Source: an uncultured Balneolaceae bacterium
GTDB taxonomy: Bacteria; Bacteroidota; Rhodothermia; Balneolales; Balneolaceae
Assembly (NCBI GenBank): GCA_938003885.1
Contig: CALKWT010000146.1
Coordinates: forward strand, 1-15,659
Reading direction: 5' to 3'
DNA length: 15,659 nt
A program made the position numbers and the translations under genes. The notes below the pieces were generated by a model. The model saw nothing but the letters and a program-made list of their open reading frames with translations, ran no database searches and was not told where the DNA came from. Shown in pieces: positions 1-8,993 of the stretch; within the stretch, counting starts at the first letter, position 1, and every line of letters starts with the position of its first letter.

Positions 1-3000
1 AGCGGCTTTTGACACGGACCCGACCGGTGCTGCGGGCTCTGCGGGACGAACTCCATGGAGCCGGATCCGTAGCCCCTTACGACTTACCCTGCTCTGATAC
101 ACTTTGGTTGTCCCTCCATTCTGGGACACTACAATATCGGTCGTACCATCCCCGTCCAAATCACCAAGGGCAGCACCTCGTTGTTCACCAAAAACTTTAA
201 TTCCACTCTTCGCTGCTGGGACCGCTCTAAAGGTACCCTCCCCATCTCCCCGCAAAATCAACCCGATCCCACCATCCAGCCGAGGGGTATTTGTGGAGAA
301 TCCGAAAAAGTTTTGACTTATAAACAGATCTTCTCTACCGTCGTTATCAAAATCTGCTGTACCCGCATAAAATCCCATGGAAAACTGAGCTTCAGCAGGC
401 AACGGTTTCGCTTCAAACCCATCCTCCCTGTTTAAAAATAGAGTGTGTTCCAGAGTGTTAATCTCTTTATAAGGTACTCTGTTGAAGGGCCTGTCAAAGA
501 TCTCTGTGATCGATGAACTGGCAAACTGTTGGTGACTCTGGACATGGGTGATGGCTCCCCGGAGACTCTCGAAATCATGCAGCTTTCTTCGAGGTACATA
601 TCCACCGACTTCCCGGCTGTAGTAGGTCTCCAGGACATCCAGGCGGCCGTTCCAGTTAAAATCGTCAAAGTAGAGCCGCAAAGGCCGGCCGTGACGCAGC
701 TGGTAGGCGCTGTTCGATCCAATGTTGAGTGCAACAATATCTGCTCTTCCGTTACCGGTGAAATCCCCGATCGCCAGGCCAGTCCACCACCCGTGATAGC
801 CAGCCAGGCCGACCTCATCTGTGATATTGAAGAAGGTACCCTTCCGATTTTCAAAAAGTTTCAGTGATCCCCACTCCGTGGCAAGAAGCAGATCCTGCCA
901 ACCATTTCCTGTGATATCGGCAAAAAGCGCGTCTGTGACCAGCCCGATCTCACGGAATAGTTCAGAGTTTTTCTCATCTGGCAAAAATTCTCCCTCTCTG
1001 CCGACAAACAATCGGGAAGTGGCATCGGCAGGATATTGACCGGGCAGATGACGCCCTCCGATAAACAGATCCACATAGCCATCTCCGGTATAGTCTGCAG
1101 CAGCCACCGGCCCGGTTGTGGAGAGGATCCCTGGAATCTCCTGTCTATCCGTAACAGTGCCATTTTGTAACGTGTATACAAATGCGGATGCCGCAGCAGG
1201 AGTCCCCTGTTCATAATTTGCACTTCCCAACACGAGCCTGACTGAGTCATTCTCCTGCCATCCTGCTACCGCTGTCTGGTCACCATCCGCTCTGCGATCA
1301 ATACTCCCTTCATCAAATAGCAAGAACCGGCCATCTGGTTGATAGTTAAATAGAGCCGCCTTCCCATCTTTTCCTGTTGTGACAATGAGCTCCTCTCGCC
1401 CGTCCTGGTTGATATCGAGCCAGCCAATTCCCGGCCCCGACCGGCTCAGACGCGCCGGCAGCAGGGGTGCAAACCTGAAATCATCATACTCATTCTCATA
1501 ATGGCGATGCCCCAGACGGTTTGATACATCCTCAAAGAGCTTCGATTCATGCCTCAACTTTCGGGTCCCGTCACTACCTTCCGGCCGGGTTGCAGATGCT
1601 TCCTGATCAATCTTATAGATTCTGTTTGCGGGAACTCCTTCTATTATGGTGACACTCTGATCGGGCCAGGTCACTTTGATCTGATGCAGGCTATCGGCAG
1701 ATGCAGCAAATATGGCAATTGGCTGGGAGCCTGACAGATAAGTCCCTCCTGCGAACAGCTCCTTGCTTTGAATTACAGGGCCTCCCGAAAGCACTATGGT
1801 TGCGCCGATCGCCCCGGTATTGGGCGACATCCCCTTCAGCGTAACTGCAATTCTGGGCTTTTCTGTGACATTCCGGTAGATAGCAGCCTCCTCATCCATG
1901 CGGTTCACGATCACATCCAGGGTTCCATTGTTGTTCAGATCAGCCAGAGCCATTCCCATGGAGATATCTTCCTCAGTAAATCCCCATTCTGCACTCATGT
2001 CTGTGAATGTGAGATCCCCGTTATTTTTGAAAATTTTATTGGGAATCTTCAGAGGCGGATACCCTGTGATGTCTTCATCGCTGCGATTCATACTCCGGTC
2101 AGCATCATAGAGACTCACCTGTGTATCCATATCCTGATAATCGTTATCATACCCGGTCGCTATGACCAGGTCTTCATATCCGTCGAGATCGATATCAAGA
2201 AAGGAGGTGGCCCACGACCATTCACTCGCTTCCAGGCCGCTATAATAGGCAATCTGGGCAAAAGTGGGGTCCCCGGTCTCACCCGCATCCCCTCTGTTCA
2301 GATAGACAGAGTTCCGGTTGTGCATTGTTCGGCCGTCCACTTCAGGCATATAGTCTGAGAATTGACGCAACCTTCTGCTGTGCAGGCTGCTGAGCATCTC
2401 TGTGACGACGAGATCAGGATAACCGTCCCTGTTGATATCTGAAACATCCACTCCCATGGAAGAGAAGCTGATATTCCTGATCGCCTCACGGTCGATCTTC
2501 CGGAAGGTGCCATCCCCCTGATTGATCCAAAATCGATCGGGTGTCCAGAAATCGTTTGCAACATACAGATCCGGGTGGCCATCTCCGTTTATATCTCTGA
2601 AGGTGGCTGTCAGCCCCCAATCTCCGGACAACCCTGCAGGCTGTCCCTCTTCGTCAAAGAAGGTGACAGCGGGATCTGCTTTTTCAAAACGGCCATTACC
2701 AAGGTTCAAATAGAGTTCGTCCGGCTCTGCGATCTCATTCCGGTATGGGCCCTCCGCTGTCTCGATAATTTTGAAAATACCCTCAAATTCAGGCCTTACC
2801 TCCAACTTACCATCCACCAGATGCACCGTTTTCTCTTCTGTCAATTCAGCTGCTGAGTGGGTGTCTCTCACTGTCTCTTTTTTATAGTTGACAATGTAGA
2901 GATCCAGAAGTCCATTACCATTCAGATCTGCTAGTGCCATCGTATAGGACCCTCTGCTCTCACCCAATCCGCTCTCACTATTCTCAATAAACCCCCCTTT

Positions 3001-3510
3001 ACCGTCATTCAAAAAGAGGGTATTGCCATCGCTTAGAGAAGTGACCAGCAGATCGAGATATCCATCGCCGTCGATATCTGCAAAAACCGCTCCGGTAGAG
3101 TTCATCCCCACAAGGGCTACACCCGCCTCTTCGGTCACATCTTCGAAGCGGTAACCTCCCAGATTCCTGTAAAGGGTATTCGGACCGTCTATCCGTGCAA
3201 AATAGATATCCTGCCATCCATCATTGTCAAAATCACCAACAGCTACACCAGATCCGTTCAGATAGTGCCGGTTCTCATCTTTTAAACTCTGGCGGACCTC
3301 ATTTCTGAAGGTTACACGGGTACGTGAGGAGGAGAGCTTTTGAAACCCTACCTGCTTAGACCTGCTGTTTGTCAATTCTGCCCACTGATATCCACTCTCC
3401 TCATTCCAGGCCAGTTCCGCGTCGCTATGAGCAGAACATCCTGCCATCCCTGCCACTCCTGCCAGCAGATACAAAAATAGCAGAATTCTGCCCGAATCTA
3501 TAACCTGCAT
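1..3510 (-). CDS. Giant FG-GAP/VCBS and ASPIC/UnbV repeat lipoprotein (3' end beyond left edge)
   Basis: The frame is open from an ATG at 3510 to the left edge: 1170 codons with no stop. The N-terminus has a hydrophobic stretch (about residues 9-23) and a lipobox M-A-G-C with Cys25, so this is a probable outer-membrane lipoprotein. Fourteen Asp-rich motifs of the type D-x-[DNT]-x-[DN]-G-x-x-[DE]-[LIV] follow, typical of calcium-binding FG-GAP/VCBS propeller blades. Seven start near residues 93, 145, 195, 306, 358, 439 and 524, and seven near 699, 806, 865, 916, 949, 1053 and 1117. An ASPIC/UnbV domain (about 550-635, with GAIGATIVL and VTWPDQS) separates the two sets, and a second one begins near 1144 and is cut by the window edge. 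Large proteins of this type are common next to SusC/SusD in Bacteroidota and are often auto-named 'VCBS repeat-containing' or 'RNA-binding'. Their function is not established; a surface glycan or ligand-binding role is inferred. It lies 214 bases downstream of susD, behind a G/C hairpin. No strong Shine-Dalgarno sequence is visible; a weak GGAG lies about 13 bases before the ATG. Confidence 0.9.
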   Translation of the reverse strand, partial: MQVIDSGRILLFLYLLAGVAGMAGCSAHSDAELAWNEESGYQWAELTNSRSKQVGFQKLSSSRTRVTFRNEVRQSLKDENRHYLNGSGVAVGDFDNDGWQDIYFARIDGPNTLYRNLGGYRFEDVTEEAGVALVGMNSTGAVFADIDGDGYLDLLVTSLSDGNTLFLNDGKGGFIENSESGLGESRGSYTMALADLNGNGLLDLYIVNYKKETVRDTHSAAELTEEKTVHLVDGKLEVRPEFEGIFKIIETAEGPYRNEIAEPDELYLNLGNGRFEKADPAVTFFDEEGQPAGLSGDWGLTATFRDINGDGHPDLYVANDFWTPDRFWINQGDGTFRKIDREAIRNISFSSMGVDVSDINRDGYPDLVVTEMLSSLHSRRLRQFSDYMPEVDGRTMHNRNSVYLNRGDAGETGDPTFAQIAYYSGLEASEWSWATSFLDIDLDGYEDLVIATGYDNDYQDMDTQVSLYDADRSMNRSDEDITGYPPLKIPNKIFKNNGDLTFTDMSAEWGFTEEDISMGMALADLNNNGTLDVIVNRMDEEAAIYRNVTEKPRIAVTLKGMSPNTGAIGATIVLSGGPVIQSKELFAGGTYLSGSQPIAIFAASADSLHQIKVTWPDQSVTIIEGVPANRIYKIDQEASATRPEGSDGTRKLRHESKLFEDVSNRLGHRHYENEYDDFRFAPLLPARLSRSGPGIGWLDINQDGREELIVTTGKDGKAALFNYQPDGRFLLFDEGSIDRRADGDQTAVAGWQENDSVRLVLGSANYEQGTPAAASAFVYTLQNGTVTDRQEIPGILSTTGPVAAADYTGDGYVDLFIGGRHLPGQYPADATSRLFVGREGEFLPDEKNSELFREIGLVTDALFADITGNGWQDLLLATEWGSLKLFENRKGTFFNITDEVGLAGYHGWWTGLAIGDFTGNGRADIVALNIGSNSAYQLRHGRPLRLYFDDFNWNGRLDVLETYYSREVGGYVPRRKLHDFESLRGAITHVQSHQQFASSSITEIFDRPFNRVPYKEINTLEHTLFLNREDGFEAKPLPAEAQFSMGFYAGTADFDNDGREDLFISQNFFGFSTNTPRLDGGIGLILRGDGEGTFRAVPAAKSGIKVFGEQRGAALGDLDGDGTTDIVVSQNGGTTKVYQSRVSRKGLRIRLHGVRPAEPAAPVGSVSKAA
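127..1422 (-). repeat. Second set of seven FG-GAP/VCBS-type motifs
   Basis: Residues about 697-1128 hold the second array: LDINQDGREE, ADYTGDGYVD, ADITGNGWQD, GDFTGNGRAD, DDFNWNGRLD, ADFDNDGRED and GDLDGDGTTD. Spacing is 107, 59, 51, 33, 104 and 64 residues. The fifth core lies only about 33 residues after the fourth and is degenerate, so it may not be a separate blade. Several cores here use Thr in place of the second Asp/Asn, unlike the first array. Confidence 0.75.
1909..3237 (-). repeat. First set of seven FG-GAP/VCBS-type calcium motifs
   Basis: Seven protein-level repeats (residues about 92-534 of the lipoprotein) each carry a core such as GDFDNDGWQD, ADIDGDGYLD, ADLNGNGLLD, RDINGDGHPD, SDINRDGYPD, LDIDLDGYED and ADLNNNGTLD, followed by a short hydrophobic strand. 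Spacing between cores is 52, 50, 111, 52, 81 and 85 residues, so some blades carry long insertions. Seven cores would suit one seven-bladed beta-propeller; the fold is inferred. Confidence 0.8.
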
Positions 3511-3629
3511 GGGCTTATGTTAATCTCCGGCTATCCGAAGCGGCAGTGTGCCGGCAGATGAATGTTTCTGTTTCAATTTGATATGTCACCCGAAAGGTTT
3601 TCACATTTCTATACCTATCTCTTTTAAGC

Positions 3630-3682
3630 CGCTAATCAGGGGGGGGCTCCCTGGAGAGCCCCCCGCCAATCAGAGCCCCCCC
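3630..3682 (-). promoter_or_regulatory. G-tract/C-tract hairpin with two alternative 5' arms between susD and the lipoprotein gene
   Basis: A perfect 9-bp stem pairs 3641-3649 (GGGGGGCTC on the plus strand) with 3656-3664 (GAGCCCCCC), with a 6-base loop. A second GAGCCCCCCC lies at 3673-3682 and could pair with the same G-rich arm. In the transcript this means two G-rich arms compete for one C-rich arm. No uridine tract follows the stem, so it is not a typical intrinsic terminator. More likely it is an mRNA stabilising or processing element, or a partial terminator, that lowers expression of the downstream gene relative to susC and susD. The rest of the 3511-3724 spacer shows only a small palindrome, CGGCAGTGTGCCG at 3541-3553, and no clear promoter. 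Confidence 0.6.
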
Positions 3683-3724
3683 GATGGAGACACTGCCCCG
3701 TAAGCCAAAACCTTTTGTCCCGTA

Positions 3725-5491
3725 TTAATTACCACCATAACCGGGATTTTGTCGAAGACTGTCGTTTCTTCTCATTTCATTGATATCGATGGGTGTAAAG
3801 TAGGATCGATCATTCCAACCGCGCTGATTTATGTTAGGAATGATATTGTACTGATAATTAAAGTAGGTATCCCGATCCCTGTAATCTGTAGCTTCTACCA
3901 TAATCTCGATACCCTGGGCATTCACCATCACTTCGGGTGCTATTTTCCATCTCCGGATATCAAAGTACCGGTGCTCTTCGAAAGCAAGTTCCACCCGCCG
4001 TTCATTGCGGTATCGCTCCTTAAGAGCCTCTCCGGAATCCTGGATATCGGGCATACCGGCTCTGGCTCTGATTTTATTCAGCTCCCTGCGTGCATCTGCA
4101 TCATCCCCAAGTTCAATGGATGCCTCTGCATAATTCAGCAGTACTTCAGCATAACGGAAAAACCTCCATGGTACTTCCTGCTTCTCCGATGAGGAGTGAT
4201 TTACATTAGGATCGATAAATTTCCTCAGGTAATATCGGGAATAACCACCATTCCAATCTTCTATAGGGCCGTTACGAGTATCCAGTCCTGCTCTTGTGTC
4301 GCCATTGGGCAGGGTAAGCCGCTCAAAAGTCTGAATGATACCGTGAGGCTCAATCTCCGCACCTTCTGTCGGCCGCGGCCTCCACTGTGCGCCATCATAC
4401 AAGATAGTGGCATAGAACCTGGGATCCCTGTTCTCATACGGTGCACTGGCATGTTCCGGATTCCCCCAATCAAACTCATTGCCATCCACCATCTCATAAT
4501 CATCTACCAACTGCTGTATGGGAGTGTTGCCAGCCCAGTTTCTATACCCATTCGGACCGTTATGCAAGCCCGGATTATATCCATCATCTCTGGACTCAAG
4601 GAAGAATCTGCTCATGATGGCCTCCTCATGATCATCGTTGGTCAAAAATATCTGTGTGTAGTTCTCTGTAGGGTCCTCATGACGATCGTAGAGCGAGTAG
4701 ATTCCGGAATCGATCAGATCCTGTGCCGCATCTTTGGCAGCCTGCCATCGTGCTCTCCTGTCGCCGGAGGTATATCCTACAAGATCATTTTCAGGACTCT
4801 CATTGTAGAGGTCACTGGCCGCATAGAGGAGCACCCTGGATTTCAGCGCCAGAGCCGCACCCATCGTTGCCCTTCCCACACTCGGAGGGGTAATAGGCAG
4901 AAGTTCTGCAGCTCTGTCCGCCTCCTGCACAATAAAGTCGATGGTTTCGGCGAACGTATTTCTGGGTGCGTTAAAATCATCTTCCAGGCCGTAGACATCT
5001 GTGATTATCGGAACGCCTCCGAATGAACGCATCAGATTGTGATAGAAGTAGGCCCTCAGAAAATGAGCTTCCCCCAGCATCCGGTCGCGCTGAGCATCAT
5101 TATCAAATTCAGCATCTACAGCATTGGTAAGAAAGGTGTTTACCTGCCGGATTCTGCTATATAACGGACCCCAGTCCATATAGGAGAACCTGCCGTTGCC
5201 CAGTGCAGCTCTGTTGCTCGCATTGTGCGTCGACATCACCACTTCATTTACACCATAGCCATGGATAAAATGGCTTTCATCCGCAAGAGAAGAGAGCATC
5301 ACCTCATTGAGTCCGTGACCCATACCCAGATAGATATCATTCAGAAAGGCTTCCATCAGGTTGGGATCTTCCCAGACACTCGCTTCCGGAAACTCTCCTT
5401 TCGGATCTAAATTCAGAATACCTGCATCACACGCCGAGAAGAGTACGGCAACACCTATAATTAGCAGAAATTTATTATATATCTTATTCAT
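3725..5491 (-). CDS. SusD/RagB-family substrate-binding outer-membrane lipoprotein
   Basis: 588 residues, a normal size for the family. The signal peptide is of lipoprotein type, with lipobox F-S-A-C and Cys21. The N-terminal SusD-like part contains the TPR-type stretch near residues 139-162 (GEAHFLRAYFYHNLMRSFGG). The C-terminal SusD/RagB domain shows FRYAEVLLNYAEA at about 445-457, LNKIRARAGMPD at about 471-482, and NERRVELAFEEHRYFDIRRW at 496-515. The protein ends in the usual NPGY-type tail. Members of this family cap the SusC barrel on the cell surface and capture glycan or other oligomeric ligands. The start lies 17 bases after the stop of the SusC gene at 5509-8925, so the two are co-transcribed and almost certainly form one SusCD complex. 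The ligand cannot be told from sequence. Confidence 0.97.
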   Translation of the reverse strand: MNKIYNKFLLIIGVAVLFSACDAGILNLDPKGEFPEASVWEDPNLMEAFLNDIYLGMGHGLNEVMLSSLADESHFIHGYGVNEVVMSTHNASNRAALGNGRFSYMDWGPLYSRIRQVNTFLTNAVDAEFDNDAQRDRMLGEAHFLRAYFYHNLMRSFGGVPIITDVYGLEDDFNAPRNTFAETIDFIVQEADRAAELLPITPPSVGRATMGAALALKSRVLLYAASDLYNESPENDLVGYTSGDRRARWQAAKDAAQDLIDSGIYSLYDRHEDPTENYTQIFLTNDDHEEAIMSRFFLESRDDGYNPGLHNGPNGYRNWAGNTPIQQLVDDYEMVDGNEFDWGNPEHASAPYENRDPRFYATILYDGAQWRPRPTEGAEIEPHGIIQTFERLTLPNGDTRAGLDTRNGPIEDWNGGYSRYYLRKFIDPNVNHSSSEKQEVPWRFFRYAEVLLNYAEASIELGDDADARRELNKIRARAGMPDIQDSGEALKERYRNERRVELAFEEHRYFDIRRWKIAPEVMVNAQGIEIMVEATDYRDRDTYFNYQYNIIPNINQRGWNDRSYFTPIDINEMRRNDSLRQNPGYGGN

Positions 5492-5508
5492 AATTTTGTT
5501 GATTGGGC

Positions 5509-8500
5509 TTAAAATGATAATGAAAGTCCGAGATTCACGATTCTCTTCTGCGGATAGTAATGTCCTGCCTGATTTCTGGATTCGGGATCCATCAGACCAA
5601 AATTATCAAGTGTCAGCAGGTTAAATCCGTTGGCATAAAGCCTAAGATTCTGTATACCCAGCCTTGTGGTCAGGCCCGGCGGCAGATTGTAACCAACCTC
5701 AAGCTGCTTCAGACGGATGTAGTCTGTATTTCGGAGGAAGAATGTATTGGCATTGGCAATCCAGTACTCCTCCTCCCGCTGAAACGCTCTCGGGCCGGAT
5801 GTATCGGCATTCGGATCGGGCCGCATACCTGTGGGATCACTCGGATCGGGCCTCCATCTTTCATCAGCAAACTCCTTAAAATAGTTTCCAAAGTCACCCG
5901 ACTCTGTACGGATATATTGAACCGCTCCTGCAGCTCCCTGGATCAAAGCGGTAAAATCGAACGCTTTGTAGGACATCCGGATACTCATGCCGCCATTCCA
6001 TTTGGGAGTCCCGGTTTTGTTCATCCGAACCCTGTCATCAGCATCAATAACGCCATCTCCGTTTACATCTCTGAAGATGATATCGCCGGGCCGGGCACCA
6101 TCCCAGTGCGGATAATTATCTACCTCTTCCTGTGTCTGGAAGACTCCGATCGCTTCATAGAACAAGCCTGCACCTATTGGCGCACCGGTTGATTGTCTCC
6201 AGGGATCCACTCCGGGTGTTTCGTCCCAGAAGACGATCTCATTATCTGCGTAACCGATGTTCAGGGTTACATCATAGAGGAAGTCTCTGGAGATCTGATC
6301 TCTCCAGGTAAACGATCCGTCAAAACCATAACTGGATACCTCACCGATATTCTCTCTCGGAAGTGAGAAACCAGCACTCTGCGGTACCGAGGCATTTCGG
6401 TAATGAAGAATGTCTTTTCTGCGGTAGTTAAAATAATCTAACTCTACAGACATATGGTCGTTTAAAAAGGTGGCTTCCACTCCGACATCGAATTGATTCG
6501 CTACTTCCCATGTAATGTTCGGATTCGGTACTCTTTGCTGATAGATACTGGACACGTTTTGGTGGCCGAATACCATTCCACCTCCAAATCCGAAAGTGTC
6601 CATAAAGAACCACTCATCGTTTCTTGGGTTATTCGAATCAAATCGGTCATTTCCTGTCTGGCCCCAGGAGGTTCTGAATTTCAGTTCATCGAAAAATGAG
6701 GTCATGTCGTTAAACCAGGGTTCCTGTGTAATTCTCCAGGCTGCAGAAACAGCTGGGAAAAAACCAAAACGCTTTCCTTCCGGAAAGATATAAGATCCGT
6801 CATATCTTCCGATAAACTCGAGTAAATACTTATCCTGGTAAGCGTAATTAACCCTTGAGAAGAAGTTCATTCGGGCCCCTTCAAACGCCGAACCACTTAC
6901 TTCACGGAGAGCTTCGCCCCCGGCAAACAGTTGATCTACCTGATCAGAGATAAAGTTTCGTCTGAAACCCCAGAAATTGTTTCCGCTGAAACGCTGCTGC
7001 TCCACACCCAGGAGTATTCCGTACGAGTGGTTTTCGAGATCTTGCTGATAATTCCCTGTAAAGTTGATCATGATATCCTGATTGCTCTCATCCGTTTGTC
7101 GGAGTTGCGGTTCTGTAGGCCCTCTGCTGGCGCCTGTCAGCACCGGGTTTCCTGCTGCATCATAGCTTTCGTAATCCCATGTATAGAGCGTCCATGGGGT
7201 TGTCCAGTATTTGTCATTGCGGAACATCTTATCGTAGGCGAAATTACCGGTAAAGGATAATCCGTCAACTCCCGGCATCTCAAATGTCAAGCGAAGGTTA
7301 CTTTGGAAAAAGTACCGCTCATCCTTCTGATAACCAGTAGCCGGTGTACCGGTGACAACCGGGTTTTCCCCGTTTTCAATATCCGGACCGGGAAGTCCAT
7401 TTGGCCAGTATGCAGGCAGATGAGGTTTCCCTCTCATCAGCATACGGAATGTTGGCCCTGCTCCTACAGTCGGAAAGTTTCTGTCTTCAAGTCGTCCCAT
7501 CAAATCCAGTGACAAGGTAAGATTGTCAGATAACCGTCCGTCGAGGTTGGTACGGAAATCATATTGATTGTAGCGTGTGGCACTGTTCTCATAGTATCCA
7601 TCTTCCGTCAGTCCCCCAAAAGAGAGAAAGTAACGTATCGCTTCACTACCGCCGGAGACAGACATATTGGCTTCTCTCTGGAAGGAGGCATTTTTAAGAG
7701 CTTCTCCGAACCAATCGGTACAGGGATTCAGCCAGGGATCCTCACAATTGTAGTGAGCCTGTATCTCCTCCTGAGAATAACTGAGCGGCCTGTTTCTGTA
7801 GAAATCCAGCTCATTCAACATTTCAAGATATTGGCCTGCAGATGCCATCTGCGGAATTCTTGTAGGCTGGTTAATTCCCTGGTTGAAATCCAGACTAAAT
7901 TGAGGAGCTCCTTCACGCCCTCTTTTGGTTGTAATTAAAATCACACCGTTTGCGGCTCTGGAACCGTAGATTGCTGCGGATGCATCTTTCAGCACCGTCA
8001 CGCTCTCAATATCTCTGGAGCTCAATCTGGAGATACCGCCTGCCCTCCCGGCGACACCGTCAATAACGATCAGCGGGGAGTTATTACCCAGGGTATGGAC
8101 ACCACGAATGTTGATACTTGCATCGTCATATCCAGGCTCTCCGCTCTGGTTCACAGAAACGATACCGGGAAGCTGACCCGCAAGTGCATTGGATATATTG
8201 CTGACCGGAACACGTTCCAGATCACTACCTGAGATGGAGCTGATGGAGCCGGAAAGTGTCTCCTTCCGCTGAGTTCCATATCCCACGACAACCAGGCCCT
8301 CTCCCTCAAAGGTCTGCATTTCCATGGCTACATCCAGGGTGGTTCTTCCATCTAACGGAATTTCCACGGTCTGATAACCGATGTAGGTAAAGACGAGTAC
8401 CTGATCCAGAGACGGAACCTGGAAACTGAACCGCCCATCTACATCAGTGGCTGTACCCCGATCTGTACCCTGTATCACGATGTTCACACCAGGAAGCGCT

Positions 8501-8925
8501 TCGCCTGTTGCTGCATCTGTTACGGTTCCAGAAATGGTTTCTTGCCAGACAAATTCCGAACTTTCTGACTGGGAAATGACATAGGTGTACTCATTTAATT
8601 GTGTATATGTCAGGTTCAGCCCTGTAAGTATATCAGCAAGCCTCTTCCCGTTCATCTCCATGAGTTCTTGCCGGGTCAGCACCACATACTGCTCTTCCAT
8701 CACCTGATCCTGATACAGGAAATTGACCCTGTAATCATTTTGCAAATTATTCAGAATTTGATTCAGCGGTACCTGGTATTCTGAGGTACTTTCGTCCTGT
8801 GTGAATTGTGTCAGGGAGGCCAGGGGCGTATTTACCTGTGCGTTGGCCAGCCCTGCACCGAAGAATTGGAATAGCAGAATGGCTATCCATAGTATCTTTA
8901 TTCGCATGTGCTTTCTGTTTTTCAT
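5509..8925 (-). CDS. SusC/RagA-family TonB-dependent transporter with N-terminal STN signalling domain
   Basis: 1138 residues. A Sec signal peptide ends near residue 29 (GLANA|Q). Domains in order: STN (secretin/TonB short N-terminal) about 48-119; CarboxypepD-regulatory-like domain about 130-205 (ISGTVTDAATGEALPGVNIV); plug about 212-336, with the SusC signature LVVVGYGTQRK, the SINIRGV motif, PLIVIDGV and GSRAANGVILITTKRG; then the 22-strand-type barrel, ending in LSLSF with a terminal aromatic residue suited to BAM recognition. A DVNGDGVIDADD loop near the C-terminal third resembles the calcium-type loop common in SusC barrels. A Cys pair (about C394 and C402) sits in an early loop. The STN domain is the key feature: SusC proteins carrying it relay substrate binding to a FecR-type anti-sigma factor, and such a gene lies directly upstream (68-base gap). 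The ATG at 8925 gives a complete signal peptide; Met7 is a possible alternative. Confidence 0.97.
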   Translation of the reverse strand: MKNRKHMRIKILWIAILLFQFFGAGLANAQVNTPLASLTQFTQDESTSEYQVPLNQILNNLQNDYRVNFLYQDQVMEEQYVVLTRQELMEMNGKRLADILTGLNLTYTQLNEYTYVISQSESSEFVWQETISGTVTDAATGEALPGVNIVIQGTDRGTATDVDGRFSFQVPSLDQVLVFTYIGYQTVEIPLDGRTTLDVAMEMQTFEGEGLVVVGYGTQRKETLSGSISSISGSDLERVPVSNISNALAGQLPGIVSVNQSGEPGYDDASINIRGVHTLGNNSPLIVIDGVAGRAGGISRLSSRDIESVTVLKDASAAIYGSRAANGVILITTKRGREGAPQFSLDFNQGINQPTRIPQMASAGQYLEMLNELDFYRNRPLSYSQEEIQAHYNCEDPWLNPCTDWFGEALKNASFQREANMSVSGGSEAIRYFLSFGGLTEDGYYENSATRYNQYDFRTNLDGRLSDNLTLSLDLMGRLEDRNFPTVGAGPTFRMLMRGKPHLPAYWPNGLPGPDIENGENPVVTGTPATGYQKDERYFFQSNLRLTFEMPGVDGLSFTGNFAYDKMFRNDKYWTTPWTLYTWDYESYDAAGNPVLTGASRGPTEPQLRQTDESNQDIMINFTGNYQQDLENHSYGILLGVEQQRFSGNNFWGFRRNFISDQVDQLFAGGEALREVSGSAFEGARMNFFSRVNYAYQDKYLLEFIGRYDGSYIFPEGKRFGFFPAVSAAWRITQEPWFNDMTSFFDELKFRTSWGQTGNDRFDSNNPRNDEWFFMDTFGFGGGMVFGHQNVSSIYQQRVPNPNITWEVANQFDVGVEATFLNDHMSVELDYFNYRRKDILHYRNASVPQSAGFSLPRENIGEVSSYGFDGSFTWRDQISRDFLYDVTLNIGYADNEIVFWDETPGVDPWRQSTGAPIGAGLFYEAIGVFQTQEEVDNYPHWDGARPGDIIFRDVNGDGVIDADDRVRMNKTGTPKWNGGMSIRMSYKAFDFTALIQGAAGAVQYIRTESGDFGNYFKEFADERWRPDPSDPTGMRPDPNADTSGPRAFQREEEYWIANANTFFLRNTDYIRLKQLEVGYNLPPGLTTRLGIQNLRLYANGFNLLTLDNFGLMDPESRNQAGHYYPQKRIVNLGLSLSF

Positions 8926-8955
8926 GTTTTGGTTGGTGTTTGTAATTAAAATTTA

Positions 8956-8974
8956 TCCGAAACCCACATTCGGA
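8956..8974 (-). promoter_or_regulatory. Small hairpin in the fecR-susC spacer
   Basis: TCCGAA (8956-8961) and TTCGGA (8969-8974) form a perfect 6-bp stem with a 7-base loop. In the transcript it is followed by an A/T-rich run (TAAATTTTAATT) before the susC ATG at 8925. It could be a weak attenuator or an RNA processing site that separates low sigma/anti-sigma expression from high SusCD expression. It is short enough to be chance. Confidence 0.3.
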
Positions 8975-8993
8975 GAGCACTTAACCTCTCCAT

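Noticed and set aside
1768..2358. A 196-codon plus-strand open frame opposite the large lipoprotein gene
   Set aside because: The minus strand is continuously open with regular FG-GAP motifs across the same stretch, so the plus frame is a shadow.
432..3217. Several short minus-strand frames (for example 432-854, 861-1250, 2298-2582, 3005-3217) that might suggest a broken gene
   Set aside because: They are in other frames than the 1170-codon open frame, which has no internal stop or frameshift from 3510 to the left edge.
4196..5026. A 276-codon plus-strand open frame inside the SusD gene
   Set aside because: It lies entirely opposite a well-supported SusD coding region, has no recognisable domain, and reads as an antisense shadow.
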